Positions 28,419-41,027 of a stretch of 64,000 bases of DNA are shown in pieces. The notes beneath the pieces were generated by a model that was not told the DNA's origin, did not search any database, and saw only the letters and a program-made list of their open reading frames with translations. The position numbers were made by a program, and so were the translations under genes. This stretch comes from Diplonema japonicum (taxonomy: Eukaryota > Euglenozoa > Diplonemea > Diplonemida > Diplonemidae), in the NCBI GenBank assembly GCA_964019335.1, contig OZ025653.1:186001-250000 (forward strand), given 5' to 3'. Numbering within the stretch: position 1 is the stretch's first letter; every line of letters begins with the position of its first letter.

Positions 28419-31400
28419 CTAAGGAAGGTAGCTTCCATAGTCGTTCTGCGACTGGGTCTGCGAGTAGGTCTGAGCCGACAACGACATCTGAGAGATGGGA
28501 CCGTCTTGCGACTGCGAGATGTTAGGGTACCCCATCTTCTTCCTGTTGCCAGGAAGGTATTCGTCCTGCTGGTTGGAGCGTGCAGTCCTATACGCAGCCA
28601 TCTGCTGGGCGGGGGCTGTGCCCGGCTGGTACACAAAATTCCCAGCATGGGGGTGATGTGTCACATTCTTGTCTTGGACATAAGCCGTGTTGTGTGCCGG
28701 CGCCGAGTACTGTTGCCCAGCGTACATCGGAGGGGCCTGCACTTGCTCTGCAAACTGCGTCGTCAACATGGGCCCCGCAATGCCGTAGTCACCACCGTAC
28801 TTGTTGATAAACTTCCTCGGTTTGGACAGCGATACAAGCGACTGTTTCAGCCCCGTCAATGGACCTTCTACAACAAGCTGCTGCTCTTTAAAATGCACCA
28901 ACAGGTTGTTCCACAGCTGCTGCTTTGACAGCACTTTTGCATTCCCAATCACCACAAGGCCCGACCTTGCCCTCGTCAGTGCCACGTTCAGCCTCCTCGG
29001 GTCGTTCAAGAAACCAATACCCTGGTAGTCGTTGGATCTCACACAGGAAAGGATTATGAACTCCTTCTCTCTCCCCTGGAAGGAGTCTACGCTAGCCACT
29101 TCGATGGAGCTGTAGGCTTCGTTGCGAAGGGGCCCATTCCTAGACATGTAATTCGTGACGTAGCTGCGCTGCCCCTCGTAAGGAGTGATGACACCTATCT
29201 TGTCCGGTGTGACGTTGGCCTGCAGCAGAGCCGTGACGACCTTCTCAACCATGGCAGCCTCCGTTCTGTTCAGGAATGACGTGCTACTGGACGACATTTC
29301 CTCTTGCCCGATGGAGTTGTAGAAGAACATGGGCCGCGAAGGGTCCTGTAGTGCTTTACATGCGAAGACTGCATACCGGCCACGGGAAGTCAATGTTGTT
29401 CGCACGGTCGATCTGCGTAACACCGTTCTGCAGGGTGCCCTCATAAAAGGTGTTGCTGTGAGTGGTGTGGTTAACGATGCTGGCATACCTTGGGAACTCA
29501 CTGAGGCAGGGGTGCATCCTGTACTGCACCTGAAGTCTGATAGGCCTGATACCCAACATGACCAGCCTCTCGAATAGTGAACGTGCCAACCCTGCCTTAG
29601 CTGCCTGCTTGCACATGATTACGGGGCCCAGCTGGCAGTGATCACCAACAAGGACAACCTGCTTAGCACCCAGTACAAGCGGGATGAGGCACTCGGGCTC
29701 GGTCGCTTGTGTAGACTCGTCAACAAGAACCTGCTTGAAGCGCATTCTCGACAGCCTGGAGTCGCCTGAGTTCACTGTCGTGCTGCAAATCACGTCAGCA
29801 GCCGACAAAATCTCATTCTCAATGGCACGCTTGCAGCTGATGTACCTCTTCTCATCTCCCTGCGACAGCTCGCCCACTTCTTCCTTAAGCTTGTAGAGCT
29901 TGCGGATTTCAGAAGACTCAGGAGCACCTGACGCAATCAATTGCATCTGCGTTTTATGTATTTACCAAGATTGCACATACCTGGTGGTGCAGAGTCAGAT
30001 GGTCAACACTGGAGTTTTCACTCTCCCTGCTCCTTGCACACACTCTGACAACCTTCAGTCCGGTGGCGTGGATTTTCTCAGTCAAGTGGTCAACAGCGAC
30101 GTTAGAAGGGGCGCAGGCTAAAATCTGGCCTTGGCTCATCTTTGCTAGGTGGTACACAATGGTTGCCGAGGTGACCGTTTTCCCCGTACCGGGAGGGCCT
30201 TGAATCAGGGATAGGGGCTTCTGAAGTACATTCTTAACGGCAGAGACCTGAGAGTGGTTGAGCTCTGGCAAGCCTTGAACAGAGAAACGCTTGGGCAGGT
30301 TGCCCTTGATGTTCTGTGCCTCGACAGCATGACCAAGCAGTCTGTGGTACAGGAAGGCGCTCACGCTAGTCTCATCTGTTGCGAACGTGCGCAGAGCAGT
30401 CTGCATGCGTTCATATGAAGTCGGCTTCCAAGAGAACTCGATCACCCAGTTCGATGTCATATGTGTGGGCACACCGGAGGTGCGCATCTCGACAGCGACC
30501 CCCTCCCCTGTTGAGATTTTTTGTATTGTTGCGCTCCGGATCCGCTAAATGACCTATCAGAAAAAAGCAAAAAAATTTCCAATTGCTTTTTCTAGGGCTG
30601 GAATAGATTTATTTGCGTCCGGGGCCCAATGCAACAATTGGAATTTATTTTTGTGCCAAAATCGTTTTTGGTGATTTGCCTGACTTTGTACTTTGTTGTT
30701 TTTCCTCCTCTGAAGTGGCTTTATTTTGCAAAGGCGGGATTCGAACCTGCTGAGAAAAAACAACTGCGTTTAGGTACCCACGACCCTGTCCTTCGCCGTC
30801 TGCGACATTTCTTCATTCTTACACTCACTACCCGTTGTCGTTTCTGAAGAAGTAGAAGAAGAATGACTTTGGTTGCTTCGTAAACCTCCTGGCGCAAAAA
30901 TGGCCAAAACCCAAAATGTCTTCCGACAAGATACATAACCACAAAATATTCTTTTTTGGAAAATCTTTTGGAACTCCCTCGGAACTCACCGTTCTTTCAT
31001 GTGCGACACATGGATTTTCTGGAAAAATCTTTTCAGTGAACTTTTGGACACTTTTGATTTTTCGTTGTGTAGCCGCACCCCCCCCAAGGGAAACCACTAG
31101 AAACAAGGCACTTAGCGGATCCAGAACGTTACCATTGCTAACCATACCTGAGATGCCGCTACCCAGCCTCGCAACATGCCCGTACCCCCTCCATGGACCC
31201 CCAATGCTGCCGTCACCGGCATGCTTCAAAATCAGCTCATCACCTGCCACGATCCTCAAGTCGGACTCGTCGCGAGGGAAGTCGAAATACGCCACTTTGC
31301 GTTTGTTCAGCCCTGTCTCCCACTGGATCTGGATCTTCTCCTGCGAGTGCTGCTCTTTGCGCCTGCGGTCATCGTCTGTCTCGAGCTTCACGAGAGGCCC

Positions 31401-32257
31401 CAAGATGTTCTGGTAGTGGTATGCATCTTCATAGTAAAACTGCACGGGAGCAGGCTCGTCGTTCACAGCACCTGCTGTACTTGATATTCATGTCGTGGCA
31501 TACCTTGTGTCTCCAGGTCGACCAGACCCGCATTTGGGTTGACCTTCCACAGTTCTTCCATCTTTGACATCTCTGCTGTACTGATCTGTCGCACCTTACG
31601 CTGCTCGGCTTCAGACGGAGACTTGACCAACCACGACAAGAAGCGTTTATCGTCAATCAGGGGCATCCACTGCGACACGTCCCAGTCCATATCCTGAAGC
31701 TGGTTGGAGTAGAGGCAAGGCTCGCGGCAGAGGAGTACAACGACTGACTCAGACTTGGCGGGGATGAAACCGAGGAGGAAGACGTTTTTGGAGCCGCAGT
31801 TGTAGCATTCGAGGGTGGCGTCGCCGAGGGGGCTCTCAGGGTGGAGTGAAACCTCTTTGTGCTTGGACTTCACAAGGTGGAAGATGATGTGGGACACAGA
31901 GGTCTGGCCACGCCCGTTGCAGAACCATTTCTTGGTGGCGTTACACTTCGCAACGCAAGCAGGGTCGCTGATGCCACAGTAAGTGCACGCCCACTCAGGG
32001 GGCTCCTCGGGGTGCTCATCTTCGTATTCCACTTCGTCATCGAAAGTCATCTTCGGATCCCGCTGCTGAGTCGACAACAGTGTTGCATGGCTCTCCGACA
32101 CCTCCGTGTAGCTGAACTCCGCACCCCTCCCCTTGTCTCCCATGTCAAACCCACCGTCCATCCCCTGACTTGCACCATGATGCGGGTCTAGGAACGCAAA
32201 CTCCCTACTCACATCCGCCACACCTTCATCGTCTCCTTGTGAGTCAAGGAAATCCAT
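28419..32257 (-). CDS. UPF1: UPF1, regulator of nonsense transcripts 1 (RNA helicase), 6 exons
   Basis: Exons 32257-31504, 31471-31148, 30507-29981, 29946-29489, 29455-29377 and 29345-28419 join to 1,022 residues. UPF1 is the ATP-dependent 5'-3' helicase of nonsense-mediated decay. The N-terminal CH domain has its zinc-binding Cys/His set ([43 protein letters not shown]). Helicase motifs are GPPGTGKT (~463), [10 protein letters not shown] (~614), [18 protein letters not shown] and VALTRAR. The C-terminal tail keeps several SQ/TQ sites ([15 protein letters not shown]), which PI3K-like SMG1 phosphorylates in animals. Four of the five introns are 31-34 nt; intron 2 is 640 nt. The start at 32257 follows an ATTGCAG ending at 32265. 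Similarity to animal UPF1 is high throughout the core. Confidence 0.96.
30535..31125. mobile_element. Candidate non-autonomous insertion bounded by 17-bp inverted repeats inside UPF1 intron 2
   Basis: On the plus strand the left arm (30535-30551) reads TCCGGATCCGCTAAATG and the right arm (31109-31125) CACTTAGCGGATCCAGA. They are reverse complements with two mismatches, and an exact 11-bp core TTAGCGGATCC. The interior has no transposase frame. No convincing target-site duplication is seen next to the arms. It could be a MITE-like insertion, or a stem that brings distant splice sites together. Confidence 0.4.
30727..30796 (-). ncRNA. tRNA-like segment with perfect B box (SINE-head or tRNA pseudogene)
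   Basis: On the minus strand, GCGAAGG (30796-30790) can pair with CCTTTGC (30734-30728), allowing one G-U pair, to give a 7-bp acceptor stem. The T-arm region holds GGTTCGAATCC (30747-30737), an exact match to the RNA polymerase III B box. The D-loop region has GTGGGTA. The anticodon arm does not fold into five pairs and no T run follows closely, so a functional tRNA is unlikely. A tRNA-derived SINE head fits better. Confidence 0.4.
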
Positions 32258-32456
32258 GTTTACCCTGCAATGCTTGGCGACAGATCGTTGGTTTATTGAT
32301 TACTACTTAAAACTGAGATTATAAAAAAAAAAAAAAAAAAAGTAAAAAGGAAAAGATAAAGGGCCGTAGGGCACAACTAAGGCACCGTTGTAAAGAGCAA
32401 CACAACAACAAGAAAAAGAAAGGAAAAAAAAAACAGAACTGAATGAACAATGACTC

Positions 32457-32474
32457 GGGGGGGGGGGGGGGGGG
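32457..32474 (+). repeat. G18 homopolymer
   Basis: Eighteen consecutive G in the short spacer (32258-32500) between the RUN-domain gene and UPF1. The same spacer also has an A run of about 20 nt near 32321-32341. Confidence 0.95.
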
Positions 32475-32500
32475 TATTGTGCAGGTCTAAGTTACTTTTC

Positions 32501-35500
32501 TTACCACACATCAGCATCTAAGTGGATGTGGAAGTTGAGACTTTGAATGAGGGAGAACATGGGGTCGAGTTCCTCGCGGATAGCAGCGTCCAGCATGACA
32601 GCCTGCTGGGAGTACCAGTCTTTGTTGAAGCTTTCACTGCCTTTATTGAGATCATAACAAGTTTCAAGGTAAGAAGAGAGTAGTCGCTTGTTGAGAGCTT
32701 GGATGATAAGGGCACGGAGCTTCAGATCGTTGATGGAGTGCCCGGAGCGTGTGGGGGCAGACAAAGATGCAAGCTTCATTCCTATCACATTCTTGACGGT
32801 GTCGAGATCTTCTGCAAGGGCTGACCCGCGTCCGGACTTTCCTGCAACAGTCTCGAGAAACTGCCAGAGGTGTCGTTTCCTGAATCGAGAGGTTCCCTTG
32901 TATCCATGGGACATAATGGCTATGATAGCAGGGCAAATCCTCTCCCGCACTAGTACACCAACCGCATGATGTTTGGTCTCAGCGAATGCCTCTTTCAATT
33001 TCTCGCCTCTCTTTAGATTGTGCTTCGCACGTATCGCCGTCACGTACTTCAGTAGTTGAGTTACTGCAATCTTCAACTTACCCCTCTCACATGCCGTGTT
33101 GAACTCGTGACTATTCGCTAAGATACACAGTGCCTCATCTTCTTCTGCAGCTGCGGATGCCTTCGGCGACAATGCTTCCTGACAACTGGTCACGTCAGGT
33201 TCTTCCTTTGTAATTTCTTCGCTGCCGTCCTTCTCTTTCTCTCTTTCCCTCTCCCTCTCCCTCTCCTCTTCGATTGGACCAAGAGAATCCTCCTTGCTGC
33301 TGACCTGTTCTTCATCTTTCTCGGGTTCCGGCTGTATGTCGTCCACCTTACCAACCGCAGGAGGGGCGGGAAGGACCGGCTTCGCCGGTGCTATTCTCTC
33401 GTCAATCGCCTCCAGGTATTTCAAGTCATCGTTGGAAAGGTGCAGCCCAAAGTCGAATCGCAGCTTTGTAATAACCTTCAGCAGCTTGAACAGTGCTTCC
33501 ATATCGGGCTGGAACAGGAACACTGCGCCTGTCGTGTACATTTCCAAGGCGTCGGTACTGCTTATGATATCTGTGATGACCTCGTAAAACCTCCCTGACT
33601 GCATAAGGTAGTACATGAGGAACCTGTCCAGGTCCGCTTGGGGGTTCAGCTTTTGAACGATCTTGAAGCCTTCTAGAGATCTGTGCACATTGAAAATCTT
33701 TGATTCTAGCGCTGTCAACAGGTCCATCTCAGTCCTGCTTTTTTTGCTCCACAACTTCCCCTTTTGCTTGAGGTTGTACCTCAGGAGATCCATCCATGCA
33801 GTCACGTAGGCACGTGTGTGCGGGTTGTTGGAGTGGCACCGCACGATCCCGTTGCTGTCGAGCTCTGAGGTTTCTATTAATTTCATGATAGTTTCACGCA
33901 GTTGTTGGACCTGTGCCCTTCCCCTCGGTGGGCCTACCTCGTCCAGCAGCGTTGGCTCGGCAATCTCAGAGGGTTCGGGTTCCTCGGGCTCACTTTCAGG
34001 TTGTTGGACGTCAGTTACAGTGACATCTCTGGTCTCGTTTATAAATGGGTTGGCACCTTGGAAAGACCCCGCCTGCTCGTCCTCTTCGCTGTCTATGAAG
34101 GACTTCTCTGAAGCTGCGCCGTCTTCTCCGTCGTCGCTGTCGTCCCCCTCTTCCGAGCCTTCAGGCGCTAAGTTAATAGCTGACTTCACGGTTTCGTTCA
34201 TAGCCTCAGAACGCATGTTGGGGCTTCCAGAACGAAGCTCCATGAGGAGTGTCCTTGCCTTCACAATCACTTCCTGGTCTTCGCCCACGCCCTTCAGCTC
34301 CGCTACCTTTAGTGCTGTCTCCAGCTCTGCCCCAGCCCTGTACTTCATCGCCTCCTCAACTGCTTCGCAAGCTTCAAACATTTCTTTCTTCTTACTGACC
34401 AGTGCCGAGTATGCCAAACGTATCCGCCTGAGCTCTTCCTGCGGGATGCTTCCCCCCCTCGACTTCAGGAACACCAAGTATTCCTTTGCGTCACCGTCCT
34501 CGATGATGTTGTCGACCTCCTTTGTAAGTGCCTTCTTCTCTAGTTCGTCCTTGTCGCCTAAGATGTTGTCCCACCTTCCGAGGATGTCCTCAAACCACCC
34601 GACCGCTTCCTTCAAAGACTCGTGAGAGTTGTGCTTCGCCTGGGACTTCGCGTTCTCCAGCTCAGAAGCGCAGTCTTTCCTTTGCTGCGACGCGGTCAGC
34701 AGGTCGCACTTCAATGTCCCCACCTGGCTGACGTTGTCTTCGTACTGTGCTTTCATTTTCTTCGCTTTCGAGTAGTACTTCTCCGCTATCGATTGGTCAC
34801 GTACTTGCTTCTCAACCTCTTTCTTGTCTAGGCGCTCCTGCATCATCTCGAAACGCTGTCTATTTGCCTCCTCCGCAGCTTTTTCAAAGCTGTCCTGAGC
34901 AGCCTGCCTTTCAACCGATTCGGCCTTGCCCTGAAGGAACGAACGCAAGCTGTTAAGAAGGAACACGGTCATATATCTCTCATCCTCAAGGGAAGGGAAG
35001 CGCTCAATGACGGGCCCCAGATCGACTAGGGTTTGGACAACACTGGCGACTTCTTGCTCGGATGCCTGGTTGAGGTCTTTGAACAACCTGCTAGCAGCAT
35101 TGAGGGAATTCCCTGCTTTGTTGACGACCACCTTCCGCTCTTTGTAGTCGTTCAGCTCTGCATAGGCCACATTGAAGTCCTCGTCCAGGTCACGTTCGGT
35201 GTAGCTCTGCCTCAGTTCTTCCAGGGTCCCTCTATCATTCTTGTTGACACACTCTTTTATCTGCTTCTGTACACATATGCAATGCAGGCTCTCTTGAGCC
35301 ATCATTTTGAGCTCATCTGCGTCTTCTTCCTCGGCGGCGTAGTCGCGGGACCTCCAACGTTGTTTAAACAAGCGCTCCTCGATCTGTGGTGGTACTTTCT
35401 CGTACTCGCTCAGAGCAAGGTTGAGTTCTCGGAAGTTGTCCCAATACTGCTCTTCAAGGGCTGTGTTCTCGCGTTCGCTGCATGTGTGGAAGTCAAGCAG

Positions 35501-38500
35501 GCAGTTGTGCATCGACCGTGCGAGCTTCTTGATCTTCTTGTCGCGGTAAATCTCCACAAGCGCCAAGTCAACATCGTCCCTTACCAGCTCGGTCCACGAT
35601 TGCGATAACAGGCGCGGCATCTCTCCGTAGGAAGGGGTGTCTAGCCATTCCCGAATCATCCTTCGCTGGATGGCGGCAGAAAACCTGAGCTGGTAGTCTA
35701 GAAGCAGATTGCGGTCCGTTAGCGGGAATTGTACTGCCTTCTGCTCCAAAGCCACAAGCGCACTCACCTCCATGCCACAAGACTTCCAGTTTGACCTTGC
35801 AATCAAACTACTCTTTGCCTTTATGTCCTCCAGCATCTTCTTCCTGTTTACAGCCTCTACTTTTTCTTTCTTGAGCAACTTTAATTCATCAGGCCGCTTA
35901 AGCCACGTAGTGGAGTACAGCACGTCCACCAAGGCAGAGGGGTTGGGCACGATATCCAGGGCAACCAGATCTCTCTTGTCATCGTCCTGCCCTTTGTCGA
36001 GACGGCGCTCGGGGTACTTCACAGATGTTCGGAATTTGATTTCCACTTCGCCGGTTGCGATCTCACTGCCGATGTATGTGAAGCCGACGCACTCCGGGGT
36101 GGCTTTACAGATGTCGATGGCCTCTTGCACCGTGCAATGCTTGACAGCGCAGATCAGCCCGTCCTGGTACCTAAGGCGCAAAGGGCACCCGCACAACCGC
36201 GACCACCTTTCAACCGTTCGGAATTCTGGAATAGTATTGTCATTGGATGTTGTGAGCATACCTTTATTGCAGTACGATGTCACTATCGGCTCTAGCTTGA
36301 TGTCGACGGCCTTCTCGAGCAACTCGTCAAATTTCCTGAATTTTCCCGTGTCGATGTACTTCCTGAGCTTAGACAGCAACAGATGCCGTTCATGCACAGC
36401 CGTGACCTTTGCCTTCGCGGCAATGACGCATTCACGTGTATCGTTTGCATAAGTCAACCCCAGCCTCGTGCCTCGCTCCAGCTCGTGCTGAAGGGCTGTT
36501 GGGTCGTCCACTGCGAAGGTGAGCTGCGCCTCAAACCAGGACTGCAGGTGCTGCAGGACAGGAACAGGGTTTGCGCTGAACTTACTACTTTCAACCTTGC
36601 ATCGCACTTCTTTGATGAGGTCGGGTACGTCGTTCTTACCAGGTTTCTCATTCTTTGGCTTTTTATCATTCTTGCTGTACCTGATGCTCAGCTCGTAGTC
36701 CGCATGCTGAAGGGGCGCCCATTCGTCGCGTGCTCTGTTCACTTGTGTGATGTAGTCCTCAGAGCTTTTACTGAACTTCAACCACAAATCGTTCCGCTCC
36801 TCTTTCTCTTTCATAGCAATGGGTGCCCCGTTCGAGAGCGTCGACTCCAACTTCGTCAGCGCCCTGTTCATCATCTTCTTCACTGTCCCTACCGCCACAT
36901 AGCTGGCAGGGAACACCTCGAAGACAATGTGCCCGGGTTCGCAAACGTTCAGCTTCAAAGTGTTTTTGACTTTGAATGCCTCCTCTAGAATGTTTCTTAT
37001 GGTGACTGGGTTCTTCTGGTTCTCTTCAGCTTCGTACCGCAGTGTGACCTCGTAGTCCATCACCTGTGAAGGATAACAATCAGTGCATGTTAGCATACCT
37101 GGGTCACAAGCTCCCTATTCTCATCGTCGTTGACAAGGAGCCCACTGATCTGGTGCAGGCCAATGCGGCGCTTGATCCTGAGCTCTTGACGAGACTCCTG
37201 CATCTCAACAAGCAGGTAAACAGCAGACTCAGTGACTGCCACAAAATGACCCGTCAGAATGATTTTCTGCTTGTTAAGTGCCGTCGCGACAGCAACCCCA
37301 CTGAACAACACCTCTTTATTTTTGTAAGGCTTCAGTAGCTCTAAGACCTTCTCACAGGTCGCAAGGTGTATGTAGTCAGCAGCCTGGGAGACGAGACACT
37401 CCCGTGGAAGGGGATCGCCCTCGTGCTTGCGCTGCAAGATCCTGTACATCGCCGGGTTGCCCACCGAACGCAGTCCCACAAGGCTGACGCTGTGCAGTTT
37501 TGTCTTTTTCATTAGCCTTTTCGAAAGATTCAAGATGAAGACGGTGAGCAGGAGGGCAGACCCCTTACCGGTAAAAGACACGAGGTAGTCATGCTTCTTG
37601 AAAATCAACAACAGAAGGTCCGGCTGCGAAGGGCACTCCACGAGGTACAGCAAATCGGTTATCCTCAGCTGCATGATGCGCGCCTTGGCACTGAGCTTCT
37701 CTTTTGGGCTGCCGCCACTCCCTTGCGGTACGTTGAAGAGGCTGATGTGCAGTGAAGTCAGTACTAGTAGCACCTCGGTGTCATTGAACATGCCCCATGC
37801 GGCGTACCACACTTTTTCTTGAGGGATGTCAAAGTGCTTCTGCTTGCCGCGCACTGCTACTGTGGACTCTGAAGTGTCGGGGTCCTCTGCTCGTGGGTCG
37901 TTCATGAGTTCTTTTAGATGCGTCTCCGCGACTGGTGCGAACACGGCATTTCCTCTGCTGCTTGTCAGCTTCTCTCTGTGTAGCCTGATTTCTTCACATG
38001 CCTTCAGCAGCCCGCCGTGCACCCCTGACCCCGCGGCGTCTGCGATGGAGTCCATGGCACCGATCCACATCCCTGGAAGGTCCTTCGCCATGTGCTTCAC
38101 CCCCTTTGCAACCTTCTTGACATGTTTTGCATCTAGCGTGCCACCCAGCCGTTTGATGCCTTTCCCGAGCTTCTTTCCGTGCTTTGTCAGGGCACCCGTC
38201 ATCTTCTTCGCGCCACCAAATGTCTTGGCAACTGCATCACGCTTCTCCAGCCTGGCGTTCTTCACCATGTAATCGGAGGAAGCGTACTTGACGTCCACCT
38301 GCTGCTTCTTTTCTAGCTGCCGGTACTTCGTCACCACCTGCGGGACCTGTGCTATGAACACTGTGAAGAAAGCATCAGCCCTCCCGGATAGGAGGAGGTC
38401 CCCTGCTTTGTCGCCGTAAGCTGTGCCTGCTTCGACCTGAATTAGGATGTACCGCCTGTCGCCCTTTGCCAGGCGCCTGGGGTCTAGATTGTGCAGGATG

Positions 38501-39871
38501 CCCTTGATGTCCTTGAAATCTATTCTCCGCGTGCCTTGGCTAATTTCACCAGGGGACGGGAAGTAGTAGACAGCTACGTCGGTGACAACGATGAGCTTCT
38601 CTGTCTCCTCGCCGCCCTTGTCCACCTTGCACAGCACGTCTGACATCAGGACGTGCACGTCACCGCTCGCACGCAGTTTAGGGAACAATGCGCTGTTCGT
38701 AGCAACATGCTGGTGGTCGTGCTCGCTGGCCTCGAGCGGCTCGTACCTGTAACAGTGTTGCAGTGCAGTGTTTGTACAGCATACTCATCGTTCTCGCTAC
38801 GCCTGATGGCGGAGAATATATCATTGGACCACCGGACAGTGAACCCAGGGTTCCGCTTCTTCATGACGTGGTTGAAGCAGGTCAGGTCGCTGATACGTTT
38901 GAAGGTGAGAAGGTAGTCGTGCCCCTTAGGCCAGATAATGGCTTCTTGCAGGTTGTCCTTGTTGTTTCGAATAACGTTGGTGACCTGTGTGATGGGAATG
39001 CGTTTCTTGTGGGTGGTGAGGCGGCCCTGTTCGATGATGTAGAGGTCGGAACGGGAGATCATGATGATGCGGTCCTGGTCTTTGTCTTTGGAAGAGCACT
39101 TCACCACGTCGCAGGCGAAGTCGGGGGACGCGATCTTGTAAAGAAGCTGTTTTCGCTTGTCGTCAATAAAAACATGGCTCCCACCGTGAGAAGGAGTGCC
39201 TTCGTCGATGGACTCTCCATGCCCGTGCCCGTGGGTGTCCTCTCGGCGACGGTCTTGTTGATGGTCTTCGGTGTCATCATCTTCATCCGTTTCTTCTTCA
39301 TAATACTCTTCTTCATAATCAGTTTGTGTGGAACAAGTCTCAGTTGAGGTGCTGTCATCGTCGTGTAGATAAGTAGGGATGCCGGTTTCTAAATCGGGTT
39401 CGGAAGGTTCTTCCGTGTCGTCGCTGTCGGTTTCGTCGCATTCATCACCGTCAACATGTTGGATACCTTCGTGTTCAAGGGCGGCTATCCATCGGGAGCG
39501 GCTGGATTCTCCCATGCAGGAGAACAGGTAGTTCTTTCCTTTGTGGTTTCCAGTTGTGTCGCACGTTCGAATGCCGAAACAGTCGGTCAGGATCTCGTCT
39601 GAGCCGTTGATGTCTGCCCTCATCATATCGTAGTGATACAGCTTTTCGATGTCTTCTGTGTTCAGCCGTTTTAGCGGTTGTGCTGAAGGTTCGTTGCTGT
39701 AGCATAGGTATACATTTCTCACATCTGTTACCACTTCTTCCATCCACATGTACCTCTCTTGCCACCTGTTTGTCTTCATCAGATTTCCTAGTTTCTTGAT
39801 CGTTCTCTTCTCCACCTCCGTCCCCCTTGGCTTTCGCACCCAGCCCTCGCATAATCGTTTTCTCTCAGCCA

Positions 39872-39872
<1 letters not shown>
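32501..39872 (-). CDS. 2,432-aa protein with tandem PH/TH1-like domains, coiled coils and a C-terminal RUN domain (3 exons)
   Basis: Exons 39872-38785, 38746-37099 and 37063-32501 keep one frame. Residues ~9-136 are a PH domain (EGWVRKPRG...NRWQERYMW...SRSRWIAALEHEG), followed by an acidic linker. Residues ~225-355, ~382-495, ~665-775 and ~835-920 are PH- or myosin-TH1-like units, each with a DxxxL..F..K.HDYLxxF or IVVTDVAVYYF type core. The long third exon is mostly coiled coil and acidic linker, with an ER-rich repeat at about 33235-33275. The last ~200 residues resemble a RUN domain: LWQFLETVAG and LRALIIQALNKRLLSSYLE to NFHIHLDADVW. PH/TH1 domains bind phosphoinositides and RUN domains bind small GTPases or motors, so a role in membrane or vesicle trafficking is likely. 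The ATG at 39872 is used; upstream frame is poly-Lys from an A run. No known protein of this order is recalled. Confidence 0.8.
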
Positions 39873-39913
<41 letters not shown>

Positions 39914-40992
39914 AGGTTTTCACGTTTCAACCATTTTCTTTTTTCTTTTCTTTAGAACAAAAAAAAGTTCGTTTCTTTTCTTTCCGTCCTTTTTTTCTTT
40001 TTTTTTTTATAAACCTTGTAAAGAAAAAAAAAAAGAATAATAAAAAAAAAGGTATAAGATGAAGAAGAAAAAAGCATGGGGGAAACGAAAGAGAGAGACA
40101 ACGTGAGAGGGAAATAAAAAGGAAAAAAAAGGGGGTCAAAAAAGAAAAAAAGAAGGAAAGAAAATGAGTGTGTGGAAGTGAACAATGGAAAAGTCCCTCA
40201 ATTTCCCTTCTTTTAACTTGTTTGGAAATGGAAGAAGAATAATAAAAAAAAAGAAGAAGAAAAAAGGGGGAAGGGAGCAAAAGTAAGGCTAGATTGCCCC
40301 CTTTTTTCTTTCCCCCAAACCTTCTGAGTGCACCCGGGCGGAAAAAAATAGAGAGTGCTAAACTCCATAAGTAATAAGTGCCCCCCCTACGGGTGATCTT
40401 AGATACGAGAGTGAGAAAGGTTTTTACCAATGACATATTAATGTGCCAAAGGCGGCGCAGTATCCCTCCTACCCATGGGAAAAAAAAAACACATAAAAAT
40501 GGGTGAGAACAAAAATAACTACTGGTTATTGAACAATGGGTAGAAAAGAAAATATAATAAAAAGGGAAGGGGGATTTTAAAAAAAAAAAAAAGCAAGAAC
40601 GCCCTTTTTTTTCTCCTTTCTTCTTTCTTCCCCCCCCCCCCCCCCCTCTTCTTTTCTTTTTCCTTCTAACAAAAGGTTAGATGAAAATAAAAAGGTATAG
40701 TGTGTAAAAAAAAAAAAAAAAAAGAAGAACCCCCTGGGTGCCGCGACGCATTCTCAGGAAAATACCCTTTTTACCTTTTCATGACAACTTGTGTTCGAAC
40801 TGTGCGAAGGCCACGAAAAGAGAGGCTAAAGGGGAGGGGCGGGCAAACCAATCAGGTGGAAAACCGAAAGAAAAAATTATTTTTCAAAGAAAAAAAAAAA
40901 AGAAAAGAATATCGACAAATAAAATAAAATAAAAGGGCTTTGTATCCCTTTCCTTTTCTATCCTTATCGCACACGTATTCTCTCAAAATTAA

Positions 40993-41027
<35 letters not shown>

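Larger units (their letters stand above)
30508..31147 (-). other. UPF1 intron 2 (640 nt), about 15-20 times longer than its neighbours
   Basis: Donor GTATGG follows codons for GISG and acceptor CTCAACAG precedes [12 protein letters not shown]; phase 1 on both sides. Nearly the whole intron lies between two 17-nt arms of an inverted repeat (31109-31125 and 30535-30551), and it contains a tRNA-like segment. Confidence 0.85.

Noticed and set aside
33816-36452. Several plus-strand open frames over 190 codons
   Set aside because: They mirror the RUN-domain gene and have Ser/Leu-rich content typical of antisense reading.
39873-39923. Poly-Lys N-terminal extension of the RUN-domain protein
   Set aside because: It comes from an A run immediately before a good ATG and PH domain start.
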